A DNA stretch of 64,000 nucleotides from Microbacterium invictum (GCF_014197265.1 NZ_JACIFH010000001.1:1612001-1676000); one strand, 5' to 3'. Positions 43,168-53,054 are shown, counted from the first letter of the stretch. The notes: a model not told the origin generated them from the sequence alone. Program-made: numbers and translations.

Positions 43168-43174
43168 ACCACGC

Positions 43175-44629
43175 TCAGCCCGCGGGGGTGGGCGTCGGCG
43201 TCGGCGGGTGCAGCGCGGCATCCACCATCTCGTGAATGGCGGCGAAATCGGCGTTGTCGGGGTCGATGTCGTTCTCAAGCGTGAGCTCGATCGTGGTGAC
43301 CTCGTGCTCCTTGGCCTTGAGCGCGAGCTCGGCGAGGTACGAGATCATCGTGTCGGGAATGTCGGTGTTCACGACGTCGGCCCCGGCCTGGGCGATGTCC
43401 TGGAAGTTGGCGAGCACGTTGCCCGGCGTGAACTGCGCGAGGATCGCGGTCTGCAGCTCACGCTGCCGCTTCATGCGGTCCCAGTCGCTGGTCGTGTAGC
43501 GGGAGCGGGCGTACCACTGAGCGGTGTCGCCGTCCATCTGCTGCGTTCCCGCTTCGATCCAGCCGGTGATGCCCGACAGGCTGCCGTCCTCGTTCTCGTG
43601 CAGCGCACCGGTGGGCAGTCGCTCGTCGACAGTGATCTTCACGCCGCCGAGCGCGTCGATGAGGGCGGCGAATCCGTCCATGTCGATGAAGACGAAGTAG
43701 GGGATCTCGATGCCGAGCACGCCCTCGGCGGCGTCGCGCGTCGCCTCGATGCCCGGCGTGGAGCCGATGCTCGCAGCATCCGGATACAGCGCCTCACCGT
43801 CGCGGCAGAGGCCCACCTCGGTGTTGAGCTGGTTGATCTTGTTGTCCCAACCGCAGGTGGGGTGTGCGAGGCCCTGGTGACCCTCGGGGTACAGCTCCTG
43901 CATCGGGCCCTCGGAGAAGGGCACGTCGCGCATGTCGCGCGGGATGCCGGTGATCGTGATCTCACCCGATTCGGCGTTGACCGAGACGACCGAGATGCTG
44001 TCGAACAGCATGTGGTCGCGCCCCTTGGCGCTGTCGGCGCCCAGCAGCAGGAAGTTGTAGTAGCCGTCGGACGGCGGCACGGAAGGACCGGCGCCGAACA
44101 CGGCGCTGATGGTCTCACGCGTGGTCGCGACATACTGCGAAGCGGCGACGGCGGTGCCGGCCGGGATGACCGTCAGCACCACGGCGAGCGCGGCCACGCC
44201 GATGCGAGCGGCAGGACGGGCCTTGACCAGACGGGTCAGCCGGATGGTGTCGATGCCGAGCACGACCCACAGCAGGGCATACGCCAGCAGAACGATCTGG
44301 GCAGCCACGAGGACGAACCAGTTGGTCGCGAGCGTGACCAGCACAGAGCGCCACAGCAGGCCGGTGACCACCGCGACGATCAGCAAGACCCACATGACGA
44401 TCGTCGCGCCCAGGCCGAAGCGCCCGAGCTTGCGGTTGCCGGCGAGGATCTGCGCCGACCCCGGCAGGAGGAAGTTGCCGGCGACGAGCCACCACGCGCG
44501 GCGCGACATGATCGCCGGGTCGCTCGTGTCAGGGTGGCGCAGCGGCTTCGCGGTGAGGATGCCGGGGCGCGACGTGCTCGCTGCGGGGTGGGCGTCGCGC
44601 GTGATGCGCGGCGGGCTGGCGACGCTCAC
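43175..44629 (-). CDS. LytR-CpsA-Psr (LCP) family polymer-peptidoglycan ligase
   Basis: 484 residues. Four hydrophobic segments lie in the N-terminal ~165 residues (more than the single one usual), then the extracytoplasmic LCP domain: [23 protein letters not shown] (catalytic/pyrophosphate-binding region with the conserved Arg-Asp), [29 protein letters not shown] and [18 protein letters not shown] proteins move anionic polymers from the lipid carrier to peptidoglycan. This fits the neighbouring TagGH exporter and CWB2 proteins. The GTG start overlaps the stop of purE by 4 bases, so it is tied to a housekeeping operon. Confidence 0.9.
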   Translation of the reverse strand: MSVASPPRITRDAHPAASTSRPGILTAKPLRHPDTSDPAIMSRRAWWLVAGNFLLPGSAQILAGNRKLGRFGLGATIVMWVLLIVAVVTGLLWRSVLVTLATNWFVLVAAQIVLLAYALLWVVLGIDTIRLTRLVKARPAARIGVAALAVVLTVIPAGTAVAASQYVATTRETISAVFGAGPSVPPSDGYYNFLLLGADSAKGRDHMLFDSISVVSVNAESGEITITGIPRDMRDVPFSEGPMQELYPEGHQGLAHPTCGWDNKINQLNTEVGLCRDGEALYPDAASIGSTPGIEATRDAAEGVLGIEIPYFVFIDMDGFAALIDALGGVKITVDERLPTGALHENEDGSLSGITGWIEAGTQQMDGDTAQWYARSRYTTSDWDRMKRQRELQTAILAQFTPGNVLANFQDIAQAGADVVNTDIPDTMISYLAELALKAKEHEVTTIELTLENDIDPDNADFAAIHEMVDAALHPPTPTPTPAG

Positions 44630-45141
44630 AGGGAGTCCTTGAGCCGACGGTTCTTCTCCTCGACCTGCGCCTCGAGCGTGCGGGCATAAGCCTCGATCGC
44701 GTCGCCGTAGCGGGCGTCGGCCGCTCCGAGGATCCGGGCGGCAAGCAGCCCGGCGTTCTTGGCGCCGTTGATCGATACCGTCGCCACGGGAACGCCGGCG
44801 GGCATCTGGACGATGCTGAGCAGCGAGTCGAGGCCATCGAGGGTGGCGAGCTGCACCGGAACGCCGATCACCGGCAGCGCAGTGACCGACGCGAGCATAC
44901 CCGGGAGGTGGGCCGCTCCCCCCGCACCGGCGATGATGACCTGCAGTCCGCGGGCCCGTGCTTCGCGACCGTAGCGCAGCAGTTTGTCGGGTGTGCGATG
45001 GGCCGAGACGACCTCGACCTCATGCGGAATGTCGAGGTCGGTGAGCGCCTGAGACGCGTCGCTCATGACGCGCCAGTCGGAGTCGGACCCCATGACGACG
45101 CCCACCAGCGGGGTCTCGGACGAGTGCAGCGGGGGGTTCAC
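44626..45141 (-). CDS. purE: 5-(carboxyamino)imidazole ribonucleotide mutase
   Basis: 171 residues, standard for class I Pur[14 protein letters not shown] and [12 protein letters not shown] carry the active-site Ser and His, followed by [14 protein letters not shown]. It rearranges N5-CAIR to CAIR in purine synthesis in the cytoplasm, using the product of PurK, whose gene lies 73 bases upstream on the same strand. A TAGCCT box lies 6 bases before the GTG start at 45141. Same order as in Mycobacterium tuberculosis (purK next to purE). Confidence 0.96.
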   Translation of the reverse strand: MNPPLHSSETPLVGVVMGSDSDWRVMSDASQALTDLDIPHEVEVVSAHRTPDKLLRYGREARARGLQVIIAGAGGAAHLPGMLASVTALPVIGVPVQLATLDGLDSLLSIVQMPAGVPVATVSINGAKNAGLLAARILGAADARYGDAIEAYARTLEAQVEEKNRRLKDSL

Positions 45142-45147
45142 TCGACC

Positions 45148-45153
45148 AGGCTA
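45148..45153 (-). promoter_or_regulatory. -10-like box (TAGCCT) for purE
   Basis: TAGCCT on the minus strand 6 bases before the GTG at 45141, predicting a leaderless message for purE and the LCP gene. Confidence 0.4.
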
Positions 45154-45214
45154 GGACGCCGACCTGCAAACTCCCCGCAACCACACGGCACGGATGAGCG
45201 TTCGACCGCCGCGA

Positions 45215-46339
45215 TCAGGAGAAGTGGGCGGCGGCGGCGCGGGCCTCGTAGGCCACCGCGTCGAGGTCGTCACCCACCGCGTTCACGTGGCCCACCTTGC
45301 GGCCCGGGCGCGGAGACTTGCCGTAGGTGTGCACTTTGACCGCGGGGTGGTCGGCGAGCGCCGCGGGCAGACGGTCCTCGAGCGTGCCTTCGGCCGGTCC
45401 ACCGAGGATGTTCACCATCACCGACCACGGCTGCCGGGCGTCGACGTCGCCCAACGGCAGATCGAGCACGGCGCGCAGATGCTGCTCGAACTGGCTCGTC
45501 ACGGCTCCGTCCTGACTCCAGTGCCCGCTGTTGTGCGGGCGCATCGCCAGCTCGTTGACCAGCAGCCGCTCATCCAGCGTCTCGAACAGCTCGACGGCGA
45601 GCATCCCAGTGACTCCGAGCCCCTCGGCAATCCCGGTGCCGATCTGCGCGGCCACGGCGGTCAGCCGATCCGAGCGGTGCGGGGCCGGCGCGAGCACTTC
45701 GGCGCACACCCCGTCGCGCTGCACCGTCTCCACGACCGGGTACGCCACGAGCCCCCCGGAGGGACGCCGCGCCACCTGCTGTGCGAGCTCGCGCGAGAAC
45801 GCCACGAGCTCCTCCACCAGCAGCTGCCCTCCCACGGGCAGATCACCGAGCCAGTCGGCCGCCGCTGCGGCATCCGACACCACCCGCACACCCTTGCCGT
45901 CGTAGCCGCCGCGCGGCGTCTTCACGACGGCGCGCCCACCGTGCGCGTCGAGGAACGACTGCAGACCGGCCTCATCCGAGAACGCGGCCCAGTCCGGCTG
46001 CGGTATGCCGAGCTCGTCCAGCCGGGCGCGCATGAGCAGCTTGTCCTGTGCGTACAGCAGCGCATCCGGTCCCGGGTGCACGGAGACACCGGCATCCACC
46101 AGCGCCCGCAGCACGTCCTGCGGGACGTGCTCATGGTCGAAGGTGACCACGTCGACGTCCTTCGCGAACGCGGCGACGGTGTCGAGGTCGCGGTAGTCAC
46201 CCACCGCGGTGGCCGCCAGCTGCGCCGACATGCCGTCCTGCTCGGCGAGCACACTCACCTGCACGCCGAGCTCGACGGCCGGCGCGATCATCATCCGCGC
46301 AAGCTGCCCGCCGCCGACGATTCCGACCCGCAGTGACAT
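45215..46339 (-). CDS. purK: 5-(carboxyamino)imidazole ribonucleotide synthase
   Basis: 374 residues, an ATP-grasp enzyme of normal length. VGIVGGGQLARMM at the N-terminus, DVVTFDHEHV, VKTPRGGYDGKGV (ATP-binding), LLVEELVAFSREL and the C-terminal MRPHNSGHW motif are all present. It carboxylates AIR to N5-CAIR with ATP and bicarbonate. GGGAG lies before the ATG at 46339, which sets the start against a longer frame. The downstream neighbour purE completes the step. Confidence 0.95.
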   Translation of the reverse strand: MSLRVGIVGGGQLARMMIAPAVELGVQVSVLAEQDGMSAQLAATAVGDYRDLDTVAAFAKDVDVVTFDHEHVPQDVLRALVDAGVSVHPGPDALLYAQDKLLMRARLDELGIPQPDWAAFSDEAGLQSFLDAHGGRAVVKTPRGGYDGKGVRVVSDAAAAADWLGDLPVGGQLLVEELVAFSRELAQQVARRPSGGLVAYPVVETVQRDGVCAEVLAPAPHRSDRLTAVAAQIGTGIAEGLGVTGMLAVELFETLDERLLVNELAMRPHNSGHWSQDGAVTSQFEQHLRAVLDLPLGDVDARQPWSVMVNILGGPAEGTLEDRLPAALADHPAVKVHTYGKSPRPGRKVGHVNAVGDDLDAVAYEARAAAAHFS

Positions 46340-46424
46340 GGTGCTCCCTTTCGTCCTCACCATCTTCCCGCACCGCGCGTCGACCTGCGCACGGTGGCTC
46401 ATGCGATGGATGCCGGGAGGAACC

Positions 46425-46979
46425 TCAGCGGTCGTCGTCGACGATCGGGATGCTGTGCGAGTCGCGATGCGCGAGGATCTGGCTGACCTCGACCTGGTCG
46501 GCGAGCACTTCGTGCACGAGCCGCACCGATGGGATGTTCACCATGCGCAACGGCGCATCCACCCCGTTCGACAGGGTCAGCGTGCCGGCGCCGAACATCC
46601 GCTGCAGCGGCCCGCGCCGCTCGGCGATCGTGTACCCCCGTGCGTGCAGGATCTCTTTGCGGCGGCGCCCGATGAGCCCGCTCTGCTCCACGACCCGACG
46701 CGTCGTGATCGTATAGGTGTGGGCGAGCCAGCGCAGGAAGGGGATCACCACCAGCAGCAGGATCAGCACACCGGCCGCGGCCCACAGCATCCACTCCTCG
46801 AACGGCTCGGGAACATGACCGGTGAACAAGCCCACCGCCCCCGCGACCGCGACCAGGACGAGCGCCGACCAGGTCAGCCGGCGCGCGTGGGTGTGCAGCC
46901 GTGCGACGCGCAGCTCGGGGGTCGCGGCACCCGGAGCCGGCGCGAACGGCCTGCCGTGGTACGCGGTGGGCTGGGTCAC
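46425..46979 (-). CDS. PH-domain (bPH2/YdbS-like) membrane protein
   Basis: 184 residues. Two adjacent hydrophobic segments (about 36-54, 65-83) are followed by a bacterial PH domain of the bPH2 type: YTITTRRVVEQSGLIGRRRKEI, then VNIPSVRLVHEVLADQ. Function of these proteins is not known; a membrane-associated scaffolding role has been suggested for the family. Position between purK and birA matches the Mycobacterium tuberculosis gene Rv3278c. GTG start at 46979. Confidence 0.85.
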   Translation of the reverse strand: MTQPTAYHGRPFAPAPGAATPELRVARLHTHARRLTWSALVLVAVAGAVGLFTGHVPEPFEEWMLWAAAGVLILLLVVIPFLRWLAHTYTITTRRVVEQSGLIGRRRKEILHARGYTIAERRGPLQRMFGAGTLTLSNGVDAPLRMVNIPSVRLVHEVLADQVEVSQILAHRDSHSIPIVDDDR

Positions 46980-47036
46980 AGTCCCATTGTGGCCGGGGTC
47001 CTCGGCGTCGGGGGCGGCGGCGCGCCGGGTCAGGGC

Positions 47037-47819
47037 TCAGCGCACGTGCACGACGTCGCCGGCGGCGACGAGCGTCTCCACGCCCCGTGTCGACACGACC
47101 AGGCGCCCGTCGGGGTCGAGGCGCTCTGCACGCCCCTCCAGCACGACGCCGTCGGGCAGATTCACGCGCACGTCGGAGCCGATCGTGGCGCACAGTCCCT
47201 CGATCCGGGCGTGCAGCGCCGCCGAGTCGCCGTCGGCGACGGCGAGGGCGGCGATGTCGTCGCGCAGGGCCGTCAGGTAGTCGGCGAGCAGCCGGTCTTC
47301 GTCGGCGGTGCGGCCGATCGCCGCGAAGGACGTCGCCGTGGGCACCGGAAGCTCCTCCGCGGTCATCGTCGTGTTGACGCCGACACCCACGACGACCGCC
47401 TGCGGGTCGCTGGGCATCACCTCGGCGAGGATGCCCGAAATCTTGAGCCCATCCGCCAGCACGTCGTTGGGCCACTTCAGCTGCACGTCGACGCCGGGCA
47501 GTTGCGCGGCCACGGCCCTGGTCATGGCCGCGCCGGCGACCAGCGGAATCCATCCGCGCGCCACGGTCGGGATCGCGCCGACCCGCAACAGCACCGAGAC
47601 GGCCACCGCACTGCCCGGCGGGGTGTTCCAGCTGCGATCGAGCCTGCCGCGCCCCGCGCGCTGATCGCGGGTGACCAGCACCGACAGGTGGGGGTGACCG
47701 TCGGGGTCCTGGGCCGCGTCGCGCAGCAGCTTGGCATTGGTCGAGTCGACCGTCTCGATCACGTGCAGGCGCGGCGTGACCGCCGCCGCGCGTGGATATC
47801 CAGGAGCGGGGAGCGTCAT
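47037..47819 (-). CDS. birA: Biotin--[acetyl-CoA-carboxylase] ligase
   Basis: 260 residues, a group I ligase without the DNA-binding domain of Escherichia coli BirA, so it should not act as a repressor. Motifs: [20 protein letters not shown] (biotinyl-AMP loop), LKWPNDVL and KISGIL. It charges biotin to AMP and joins it to the lysine of the carrier domain, here the EAMKM site of the AccA3-like protein at 55470-57236. Divergent from the carboxyltransferase gene, with 152 bases between. A TAGGGT box lies 7 bases before the ATG at 47819. Confidence 0.95.
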   Translation of the reverse strand: MTLPAPGYPRAAAVTPRLHVIETVDSTNAKLLRDAAQDPDGHPHLSVLVTRDQRAGRGRLDRSWNTPPGSAVAVSVLLRVGAIPTVARGWIPLVAGAAMTRAVAAQLPGVDVQLKWPNDVLADGLKISGILAEVMPSDPQAVVVGVGVNTTMTAEELPVPTATSFAAIGRTADEDRLLADYLTALRDDIAALAVADGDSAALHARIEGLCATIGSDVRVNLPDGVVLEGRAERLDPDGRLVVSTRGVETLVAAGDVVHVR

Positions 47820-47826
47820 GCACGCC

Positions 47827-47832
47827 ACCCTA
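47827..47832 (-). promoter_or_regulatory. -10-like box (TAGGGT) for birA
   Basis: TAGGGT on the minus strand 7 bases before the ATG at 47819. It faces a TAGGGT box for the carboxylase gene at 47959, so both divergent genes use the same -10 sequence. Confidence 0.45.
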
Positions 47833-47958
47833 CGCGTGTGATCGAGGCCCCGGCATCCCCCACCGCGGCACCTTTCCCGACCATTCGCGCAGTGAATCGC
47901 ACAGTGGATGCCGGATTGCATTGTGCCTGTCCGCCAACTCATCCGCGCGGCTGCTCGC

Positions 47959-47964
47959 TAGGGT
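47959..47964 (+). promoter_or_regulatory. -10-like box (TAGGGT) for the carboxyltransferase gene
   Basis: TAGGGT 7 bases before the GTG at 47972. No -35 box is clear. The transcript would have no or almost no leader. Confidence 0.45.
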
Positions 47965-47971
47965 GGAACGC

Positions 47972-49561
47972 GTGACCGATCAGCCCGACATGTCCACGAC
48001 CGCCGGCAAGATCGCCGACCTCCGCGCACGCTATGACGAAGCGGTCGTCGAGGCCGAGGCGGTCTCCCGCGAGAAGCAGCACGCGAAGGGCAAGCTGACC
48101 GCCCGCGAGCGCATCGAGATCCTCGTCGATCCCGGCTCGTTCGTCGAGCTCGACGAGTACGTCCGCCACCGCACCACCGCGTTCGGCATGGACCGCTCCC
48201 GTCCCTACGGCGATTCCGTCGTCACCGGTGTGGCGACCATCCACGGCCGCACCGTCGCCGTGTACGCGCAGGACTTCACCACGTTCGGCGGATCGCTGGG
48301 CGAGGTCGCCGGCGACAAGATCATCAAGGTCATGGAGTTCGCGCTGCGCGGCGGCATGCCGATCGTCGGCATCCTCGACTCGGGTGGCGCGCGCATCCAG
48401 GAGGGTGTCGTCGCGCTGGGCAAGTACGGCGAGATCTTCCGGCTGAACACCCAGGCGTCCGGGGTGATCCCGCAGATCTCGATCATCATGGGTCCAGCCG
48501 CCGGCGGCGCCGTGTACTCCCCCGCCCTCACCGACTTCGTGATCATGGTCGACAAGACCAGCCAGATGTTCGTCACCGGCCCCGATGTCATCAAGACGGT
48601 CACCGGCGAGGACGTCGGCATGGAGGAGCTCGGCGGCGCGTACACGCACAACACCCGCTCGGGCGTCGCTCACTACCTCGCCGAAGACGAGGACGACGCG
48701 CTCGATTACGTGCGCACGCTGCTCGGCTACTTGCCTGACAACAACCTGTCCGAGCTGCCCGGCTATGAGAACGAGTTCGAGTGGGAGACCACCGACAGCG
48801 ACCGCATGCTGAACACGATCATCCCCGACTCGGCCAACCAGCCCTACGACATCCACCAGGTCATCTCGCACATCGTCGACGCGGGCGACTTCCTCGAGGT
48901 GCAGCCGCTGTTCGCCCCGAACATCGTCATCGGCTTCGGCCGCATCGAAGGCCGCAGCGTCGGCATCATCGCGAACCAGCCGTCGCAGATGGCCGGCACG
49001 CTCAACATCGAAGCCGGCGAGAAGGCGAGCCGCTTCGTCCGGTTCTGCGATGCCTTCTCGATCCCGATCGTCACGCTCGTCGACGTGCCCGGCTACCTCC
49101 CCGGCACCGACCAGGAATGGACCGGCGTGATCCGCCGCGGCGCAAAGCTGCTCTACGCCTACGCCGAGGCGACCGTGCCACTGGTCACCGTCATCCTGCG
49201 CAAGGCGTACGGCGGCGCCTACATCGTCATGGGATCCAAGCAGCTCGGCGCCGACATCAACCTCGCCTGGCCGACCGCCGAGATCGCGGTCATGGGCGGT
49301 CAGGGCGCGGTCAACATCCTCTACCGCGGCGAGATCAAGCGTGCCGAAGAAGCAGGCGAAGACGTCGCCGCCGTGCGGACGAAGCTCGCGAACGAATACA
49401 CCTACAACGTCGCGTCGCCGTTCCTGGCGGCCGAACGCGGTGAGCTCGACGGCATCATCGAACCCGCCCAGACCCGTGTCTCGATCGCGAAGTCGCTGCG
49501 GGCGCTGCGGGGCAAGCGGGCCAGTCTGCCGGCGAAGAAGCACGGTAACATCCCGCTATGA
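47972..49561 (+). CDS. accD5: Acyl-CoA carboxylase carboxyltransferase (beta) subunit
   Basis: 529 residues, standard for the AccD5/PccB type. It has the paired crotonase-like domains: [56 protein letters not shown] in the N-half, and [25 protein letters not shown] and [11 protein letters not shown] in the C-half. It moves the carboxyl from biotin to propionyl- or acetyl-CoA to give malonyl- or methylmalonyl-CoA for lipid synthesis. Start chosen at GTG 47972, by the -10 box and alignment; ATG 47990 is possible. The epsilon subunit gene overlaps by 4 bases. Symbol by synteny with M. tuberculosis. Confidence 0.93.
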   Translation: MTDQPDMSTTAGKIADLRARYDEAVVEAEAVSREKQHAKGKLTARERIEILVDPGSFVELDEYVRHRTTAFGMDRSRPYGDSVVTGVATIHGRTVAVYAQDFTTFGGSLGEVAGDKIIKVMEFALRGGMPIVGILDSGGARIQEGVVALGKYGEIFRLNTQASGVIPQISIIMGPAAGGAVYSPALTDFVIMVDKTSQMFVTGPDVIKTVTGEDVGMEELGGAYTHNTRSGVAHYLAEDEDDALDYVRTLLGYLPDNNLSELPGYENEFEWETTDSDRMLNTIIPDSANQPYDIHQVISHIVDAGDFLEVQPLFAPNIVIGFGRIEGRSVGIIANQPSQMAGTLNIEAGEKASRFVRFCDAFSIPIVTLVDVPGYLPGTDQEWTGVIRRGAKLLYAYAEATVPLVTVILRKAYGGAYIVMGSKQLGADINLAWPTAEIAVMGGQGAVNILYRGEIKRAEEAGEDVAAVRTKLANEYTYNVASPFLAAERGELDGIIEPAQTRVSIAKSLRALRGKRASLPAKKHGNIPL

Positions 49562-49791
49562 GCCGGGACGACGCCCCAGCCGCGCCCTCCGAGGCGGGGC
49601 TGTCACTGCAGGTGCGCCGGGGAGACCCGACGCCCGAAGAGCTCGCCGCGGTCATGGCCGTGGTCACGGAGGCATACCAGGTCGAGGCGTCGACGGCGCT
49701 CGCAGACGACGAACCGGAGATATCGGCTTGGCAGGTCTCGGCCCGTGCCTTGCGCGAGCCGCTGCGCCGCGAACTCGGATGGCGTGGATGA
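49558..49791 (+). CDS. accE5: Acyl-CoA carboxylase epsilon subunit
   Basis: 77 residues, the usual small size. The core [18 protein letters not shown] is the hallmark of the ACC epsilon family (PF13822). Epsilon subunits bind the alpha-beta carboxylase complex in actinobacteria and raise its activity. The ATG overlaps the beta subunit stop (ATGA), so the two are coupled. It ends with WRG, as other members do near SAWxxSAR. The same pair is found in Mycobacterium tuberculosis (accD5-accE5). Confidence 0.9.
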   Translation: MSRDDAPAAPSEAGLSLQVRRGDPTPEELAAVMAVVTEAYQVEASTALADDEPEISAWQVSARALREPLRRELGWRG

Positions 49792-49875
49792 GAGCTTTCT
49801 CATAGGATTCTCACGTTTGTCCCCCAAAGTACCTACAGACAGGGCCGCGCGGGGTACATCACAATTGAACTGCTG

Positions 49876-49992
49876 GAACGCTTCTGCGTTCGGCTGACTG
49901 TTCTCGCAGTCAGCCCGCGAGTCGGTTTTCGGGTAACCGCTCGCATGGCGAGGGGCGGGCGGCTTCGCCGCCCCTCGCCTTCCTCTTCTTTC
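49876..49992 (+). ncRNA. Candidate structured RNA or structured 3' untranslated region (four back-to-back hairpins)
   Basis: Four stems follow one another with almost no gap: 49876-49891 (GAACGC/GCGTTC, tetraloop TTCT), 49892-49915 (GGCTGACTG/CAGTCAGCC), 49917-49944 (GCGAG+CGGTT/AACCG+CTCGC with one bulge), and the terminator hairpin at 49947. No protein reading is convincing. A TAGGAT box at 49803-49808, after the accE5-like stop, could start a separate transcript. It may be a small RNA, a processed 3' untranslated region or just a structured tail. I do not recognise an Rfam family in it. Confidence 0.35.
49947..49992 (+). terminator. Intrinsic terminator downstream of the carboxylase genes
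   Basis: A 12-bp G+C-rich stem (GGCGAGGGGCGG at 49947-49958, CCGCCCCTCGCC at 49968-49979, loop of 9 bases) is followed by a pyrimidine-rich T stretch (TTCCTCTTCTTT). This is a good rightward rho-independent terminator. On the minus strand no T-run follows, so it does not clearly serve the convergent sensor operon. Confidence 0.75.
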
Positions 49993-50052
49993 GGACCGGT
50001 TTCGGCGACGGATGCCAGGCGACGTCCCCCACGACGATGGATGCCGGAGCGT

Positions 50053-51129
50053 TCAGCTCTCGGATGCGTCGTCGTCCCTGGCATCCGGTCGCCGGATCTC
50101 ACGCCACAGATCGACCTGATCGTCAGCGCCCGGATCGTTCTTCGGTCGTGACCGGCCGACGACGGTGACCGCTATCTGCGGATGCGACGAGGTGCGGACG
50201 TAGATGCGCTCACTCGAGGCCTCCGCCAGCGCCTCGGCCAGTTCGGCACGCACTGCCGCCATGCCTTCGTCGTCGACGCCTTCCAGTCCGCCCTCGTCGA
50301 GCACCGTGACGGCCGCGCCGCGACGGCGCGCAGCCTCCAGCCGGGTGCTCACCGTGTCGTCCAGCAGGCGTCGGCCGCGGATGTCGTCGCGCAGCCGGCC
50401 TTCCGCCAGCCGCGCGCGCTCGCGTTCGTCATCGTCGAGGTCGCCGTCGCTCTCGACCGTCCGCACCAGCACCGGGCCGGCAACCGCCAGCGCCCGCTGC
50501 ACCTGGGTGCGGCGCTCGCTGCGCCGCCCGTCCTGCGACGCCAGCCACTCCCCGGCCGCGCGCTGCAGTTCGGTGAGGTCTGCGGTGTCACGGGCGGCTC
50601 GTTCGACCAGCCGGCTGATGATCTGCGCAACGCCCACCCAGACGACCAGTCCGACCACCCCGAGCGCGAGCGCATCGCGCGGGCCGATCCACACCACCGC
50701 CTCGACCGCGGTGATGGTCGCGCCGATCCACGCCGTCCACGTGCGACGGCGCACCATGACGATCGTCATCAGGGCGCTGATGCCGCCCAGACTCCATGTC
50801 GCATACGCCTCGAGCCGCGCATCCGGTCCCGCGGCGAACCACGTCGCTGCCGGCACGATGGCCGCGTTGGCAACGGCCAGCACTGCCGCCCACCCCGGCA
50901 GCACCGAGCGACGCCCCAACTCGGCGGTGATCGCCGGAGACTCCTCCGTCTGCCGGGGGCCGACATTCCAGAAGATGCAGAGCCAGGTCGTCACCAGGAA
51001 CAGCGCGAGCGTCGCGATCATGATCAGCGGGTAGTCGGGAGACACCGTCCACAGCAGACCGCCGACGGCAAGGTACGCGGTGAAGGCGACCGCGAGCCCT
51101 GACAGCATCGACCGCACGGAGATGTTCAT
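50053..51129 (-). CDS. Membrane protein of unknown function, last gene of the two-component operon
   Basis: 358 residues. About five to six hydrophobic segments occupy the first ~180 residues, and a ~175-residue soluble charged tail follows, rich in Arg/Glu helices (RLAEGRLRDDIRGRRLL). No domain was recognised. The start overlaps the stop of the sensor kinase gene by 4 bases, so it is probably made with it. The tail has the look of a partial histidine-kinase-like or signalling helper domain, but no catalytic motif is visible. The N-terminal membrane part resembles that of its kinase neighbour in spacing only. Confidence 0.7.
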   Translation of the reverse strand: MNISVRSMLSGLAVAFTAYLAVGGLLWTVSPDYPLIMIATLALFLVTTWLCIFWNVGPRQTEESPAITAELGRRSVLPGWAAVLAVANAAIVPAATWFAAGPDARLEAYATWSLGGISALMTIVMVRRRTWTAWIGATITAVEAVVWIGPRDALALGVVGLVVWVGVAQIISRLVERAARDTADLTELQRAAGEWLASQDGRRSERRTQVQRALAVAGPVLVRTVESDGDLDDDERERARLAEGRLRDDIRGRRLLDDTVSTRLEAARRRGAAVTVLDEGGLEGVDDEGMAAVRAELAEALAEASSERIYVRTSSHPQIAVTVVGRSRPKNDPGADDQVDLWREIRRPDARDDDASES

Positions 51130-52367
51130 CGCGGGTGCTCCCAGATGATCGTGACGGTCGTGCCGTCGGCGTCGCTGACGATCGCCGTGCGGCCGGCCAC
51201 GGCCGCGACCCGCGCCACGATCGACGCGCGGATGCCGAGCCGGTCGACCGGCACCGCATCGCGGTCGAAGCCGTCGCCCGCGTCCGACACGGTGACCTCC
51301 AACCCCGCGTCATCGGCTTCAAGCCGGACGGCGAGTCCCACCCCTCCCGCGTGCTGCACGGCGTTCGCGATCGCCTGGGTGGCAGCCAGCGCCAGTGCCC
51401 GTGCCACTCGGCCCGGCACCGGCGGCGCCGTCTCGTCGACGTCGCAGTCGACGTCGAGGGCGACCCCGAACTCGGCGGCGGCCGTCGCGATCGCACGGGC
51501 GACCGACACGGGCGGGACCGGTTCATCGGGACCCTCCTCTGCATCGCGATCTGCGTTCGCCAGGCGGGTCAGCGCCTCGCGCGCCATCGATACCGCCAGC
51601 GCGCGCTCGCGCGGCGTCGAGGCCCGTTCCGCGGCGATCAGGGCCGCCAGCACGCTGTCGTGCATGAGCGCGGCCACGGCCACGCGCTCCTTCTCGGCGG
51701 CATCGGCGGCGGCGGCGGTCGCGTACGAGGCGACGGCGGTGGCCCGGGTCCGGTCGATGCCGACCGCGACCGATCGCAGCATCCATCCCAGCGTCAGCAC
51801 GACACCCGCGAAGATCAGCGCGAACACGACGTCGAGGACGACGACGATCACGATCTGCGGGGGCGGGAACTCCAGCTGCCACAGTCGCACCACGCCGTAG
51901 AGCAGCGGCATGAGCAATGCGCACACCACCTGCAGCGGCATCCGGAACGCGATGACCGCCGCCGTCGTGGCGACGTTGATGAGGTACCAGATCCACGGTT
52001 CGGCATCCACGTCCGCCGGCAGCCCTGCGGTGGCAGCAGGCCACGCCAGCAGCACCAGCACGAACGCGCCGGCGAACACCGCGCTGGTCACCCGGGCGAA
52101 CACCCCCACGAGGCACGCCACGATCATGATCGCGAGCGGAATGAACGCGATCAGGCACAGCACCAGGTGCCAGCCGGGGTGCTCCTGCACAGAGGACAGC
52201 GCGTTGATGAACGACTGCGTGCCCAAGATTGCGCTGGCGAACGCGACCGCGATCATCGCAATCCGCTCGACGCGCCGCTGGGTGAAGTTCTCCGCGCCGC
52301 CTGTCAGGTCGCCCAGGGCGCGGCGGACGGCGGGATCGCCGGGCAGGCCGACCGTGTCAGTGGCCAC
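51126..52367 (-). CDS. Sensor histidine kinase (NarL/DesK-type) with membrane N-terminus
   Basis: 413 residues. Five or six hydrophobic segments in the first ~190 residues, a short signalling helix, then ALMHDSVLAALIAAE around the probable phospho-accepting His, and an HATPase domain (N-box IANAVQHAGG, G1 DAGDGFD). The absence of a classic HisKA domain and the MHDSVL motif fit the HPK7/DesK-like group. It would phosphorylate the response regulator encoded 11 bases upstream. Signal unknown. GTG start at 52367; stop overlaps the next gene. Confidence 0.85.
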   Translation of the reverse strand: MATDTVGLPGDPAVRRALGDLTGGAENFTQRRVERIAMIAVAFASAILGTQSFINALSSVQEHPGWHLVLCLIAFIPLAIMIVACLVGVFARVTSAVFAGAFVLVLLAWPAATAGLPADVDAEPWIWYLINVATTAAVIAFRMPLQVVCALLMPLLYGVVRLWQLEFPPPQIVIVVVLDVVFALIFAGVVLTLGWMLRSVAVGIDRTRATAVASYATAAAADAAEKERVAVAALMHDSVLAALIAAERASTPRERALAVSMAREALTRLANADRDAEEGPDEPVPPVSVARAIATAAAEFGVALDVDCDVDETAPPVPGRVARALALAATQAIANAVQHAGGVGLAVRLEADDAGLEVTVSDAGDGFDRDAVPVDRLGIRASIVARVAAVAGRTAIVSDADGTTVTIIWEHPR

Positions 52368-52378
52368 CGGGCCTCACC

Positions 52379-53047
52379 TCAGTCGCCGCCGGGGCCGTCG
52401 GCGGTGCCCTCGACGACGAGCCCGTCTTCCATCGCGCGGCGCAGCAGATCGACCTTGGTGGGCGCCGGACGCCCCACGTCGACGTACTTCACGCGGACGC
52501 GCGTGATGTTCTCCTTGGCCGTCGAGTAGGCGATGCCGAGCCGCTCCGCCACAGCCTTCAGCGGCAGCCCGGCCGCATACAGCCGCAGCACGTCGCGCTC
52601 ACGTGCGGACAGTTGTGCATCGGCGAACGCGCGGTCGCCGTCGACGGCGCTGGCCCACTCCACGTTGTCGAGCGGCTCGCCCCGCGCCACGGTGCGGATA
52701 GCGTCGATGACCTCCTCGATGCGCGACGATTTGCTGATGACCCCGGCCGCGCCGGCCGACAGAGCCTCGCGCACGGCTGCGGGACGGTCGGCCACGCTGT
52801 GGATGATCACCGGCGACCCGTCGCGGACGAGCCGCGTGACGTTCTCGGTCACCGTCGTCCCATCGCCGAGGGTGAGATCGAGCACCACGACGTCGGCGGG
52901 CGGCGAGGCCGAGAACACACGCCAGTCGAGGTAGGCGCGCACGGTGCTGCCGGAGAACACGACCTGCTTGGTCGTCGTGCGGGCGCACGCGGCCTCCAGC
53001 CCGAGCCGCACGGACTCGTGGTCGTCGATCAGCGCCACCCTCGTCAT
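52379..53047 (-). CDS. NarL/FixJ family response regulator
   Basis: 222 residues. Receiver domain with the acidic pair in LIDDHESV, phospho-accepting Asp in VVVLDLTLGDG and the conserved Lys in ISKSSR; then a LuxR-type helix-turn-helix (LSARERDVLRLYAAG, STAKENITRVRVKY). It is transcribed first in the operon, upstream of its kinase. Its target genes cannot be told from the window. A TAGGCT box 7 bases before the ATG suggests a leaderless transcript. Codon use looks like its neighbours. Confidence 0.92.
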   Translation of the reverse strand: MTRVALIDDHESVRLGLEAACARTTTKQVVFSGSTVRAYLDWRVFSASPPADVVVLDLTLGDGTTVTENVTRLVRDGSPVIIHSVADRPAAVREALSAGAAGVISKSSRIEEVIDAIRTVARGEPLDNVEWASAVDGDRAFADAQLSARERDVLRLYAAGLPLKAVAERLGIAYSTAKENITRVRVKYVDVGRPAPTKVDLLRRAMEDGLVVEGTADGPGGD

Positions 53048-53054
53048 GGCGATC

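Noticed and set aside
49876..49992. Reading the hairpin cluster as signal recognition particle RNA, tmRNA or a known riboswitch
   Set aside because: None of the conserved core sequences of these RNAs is present, and it lies behind, not before, a gene on its strand.
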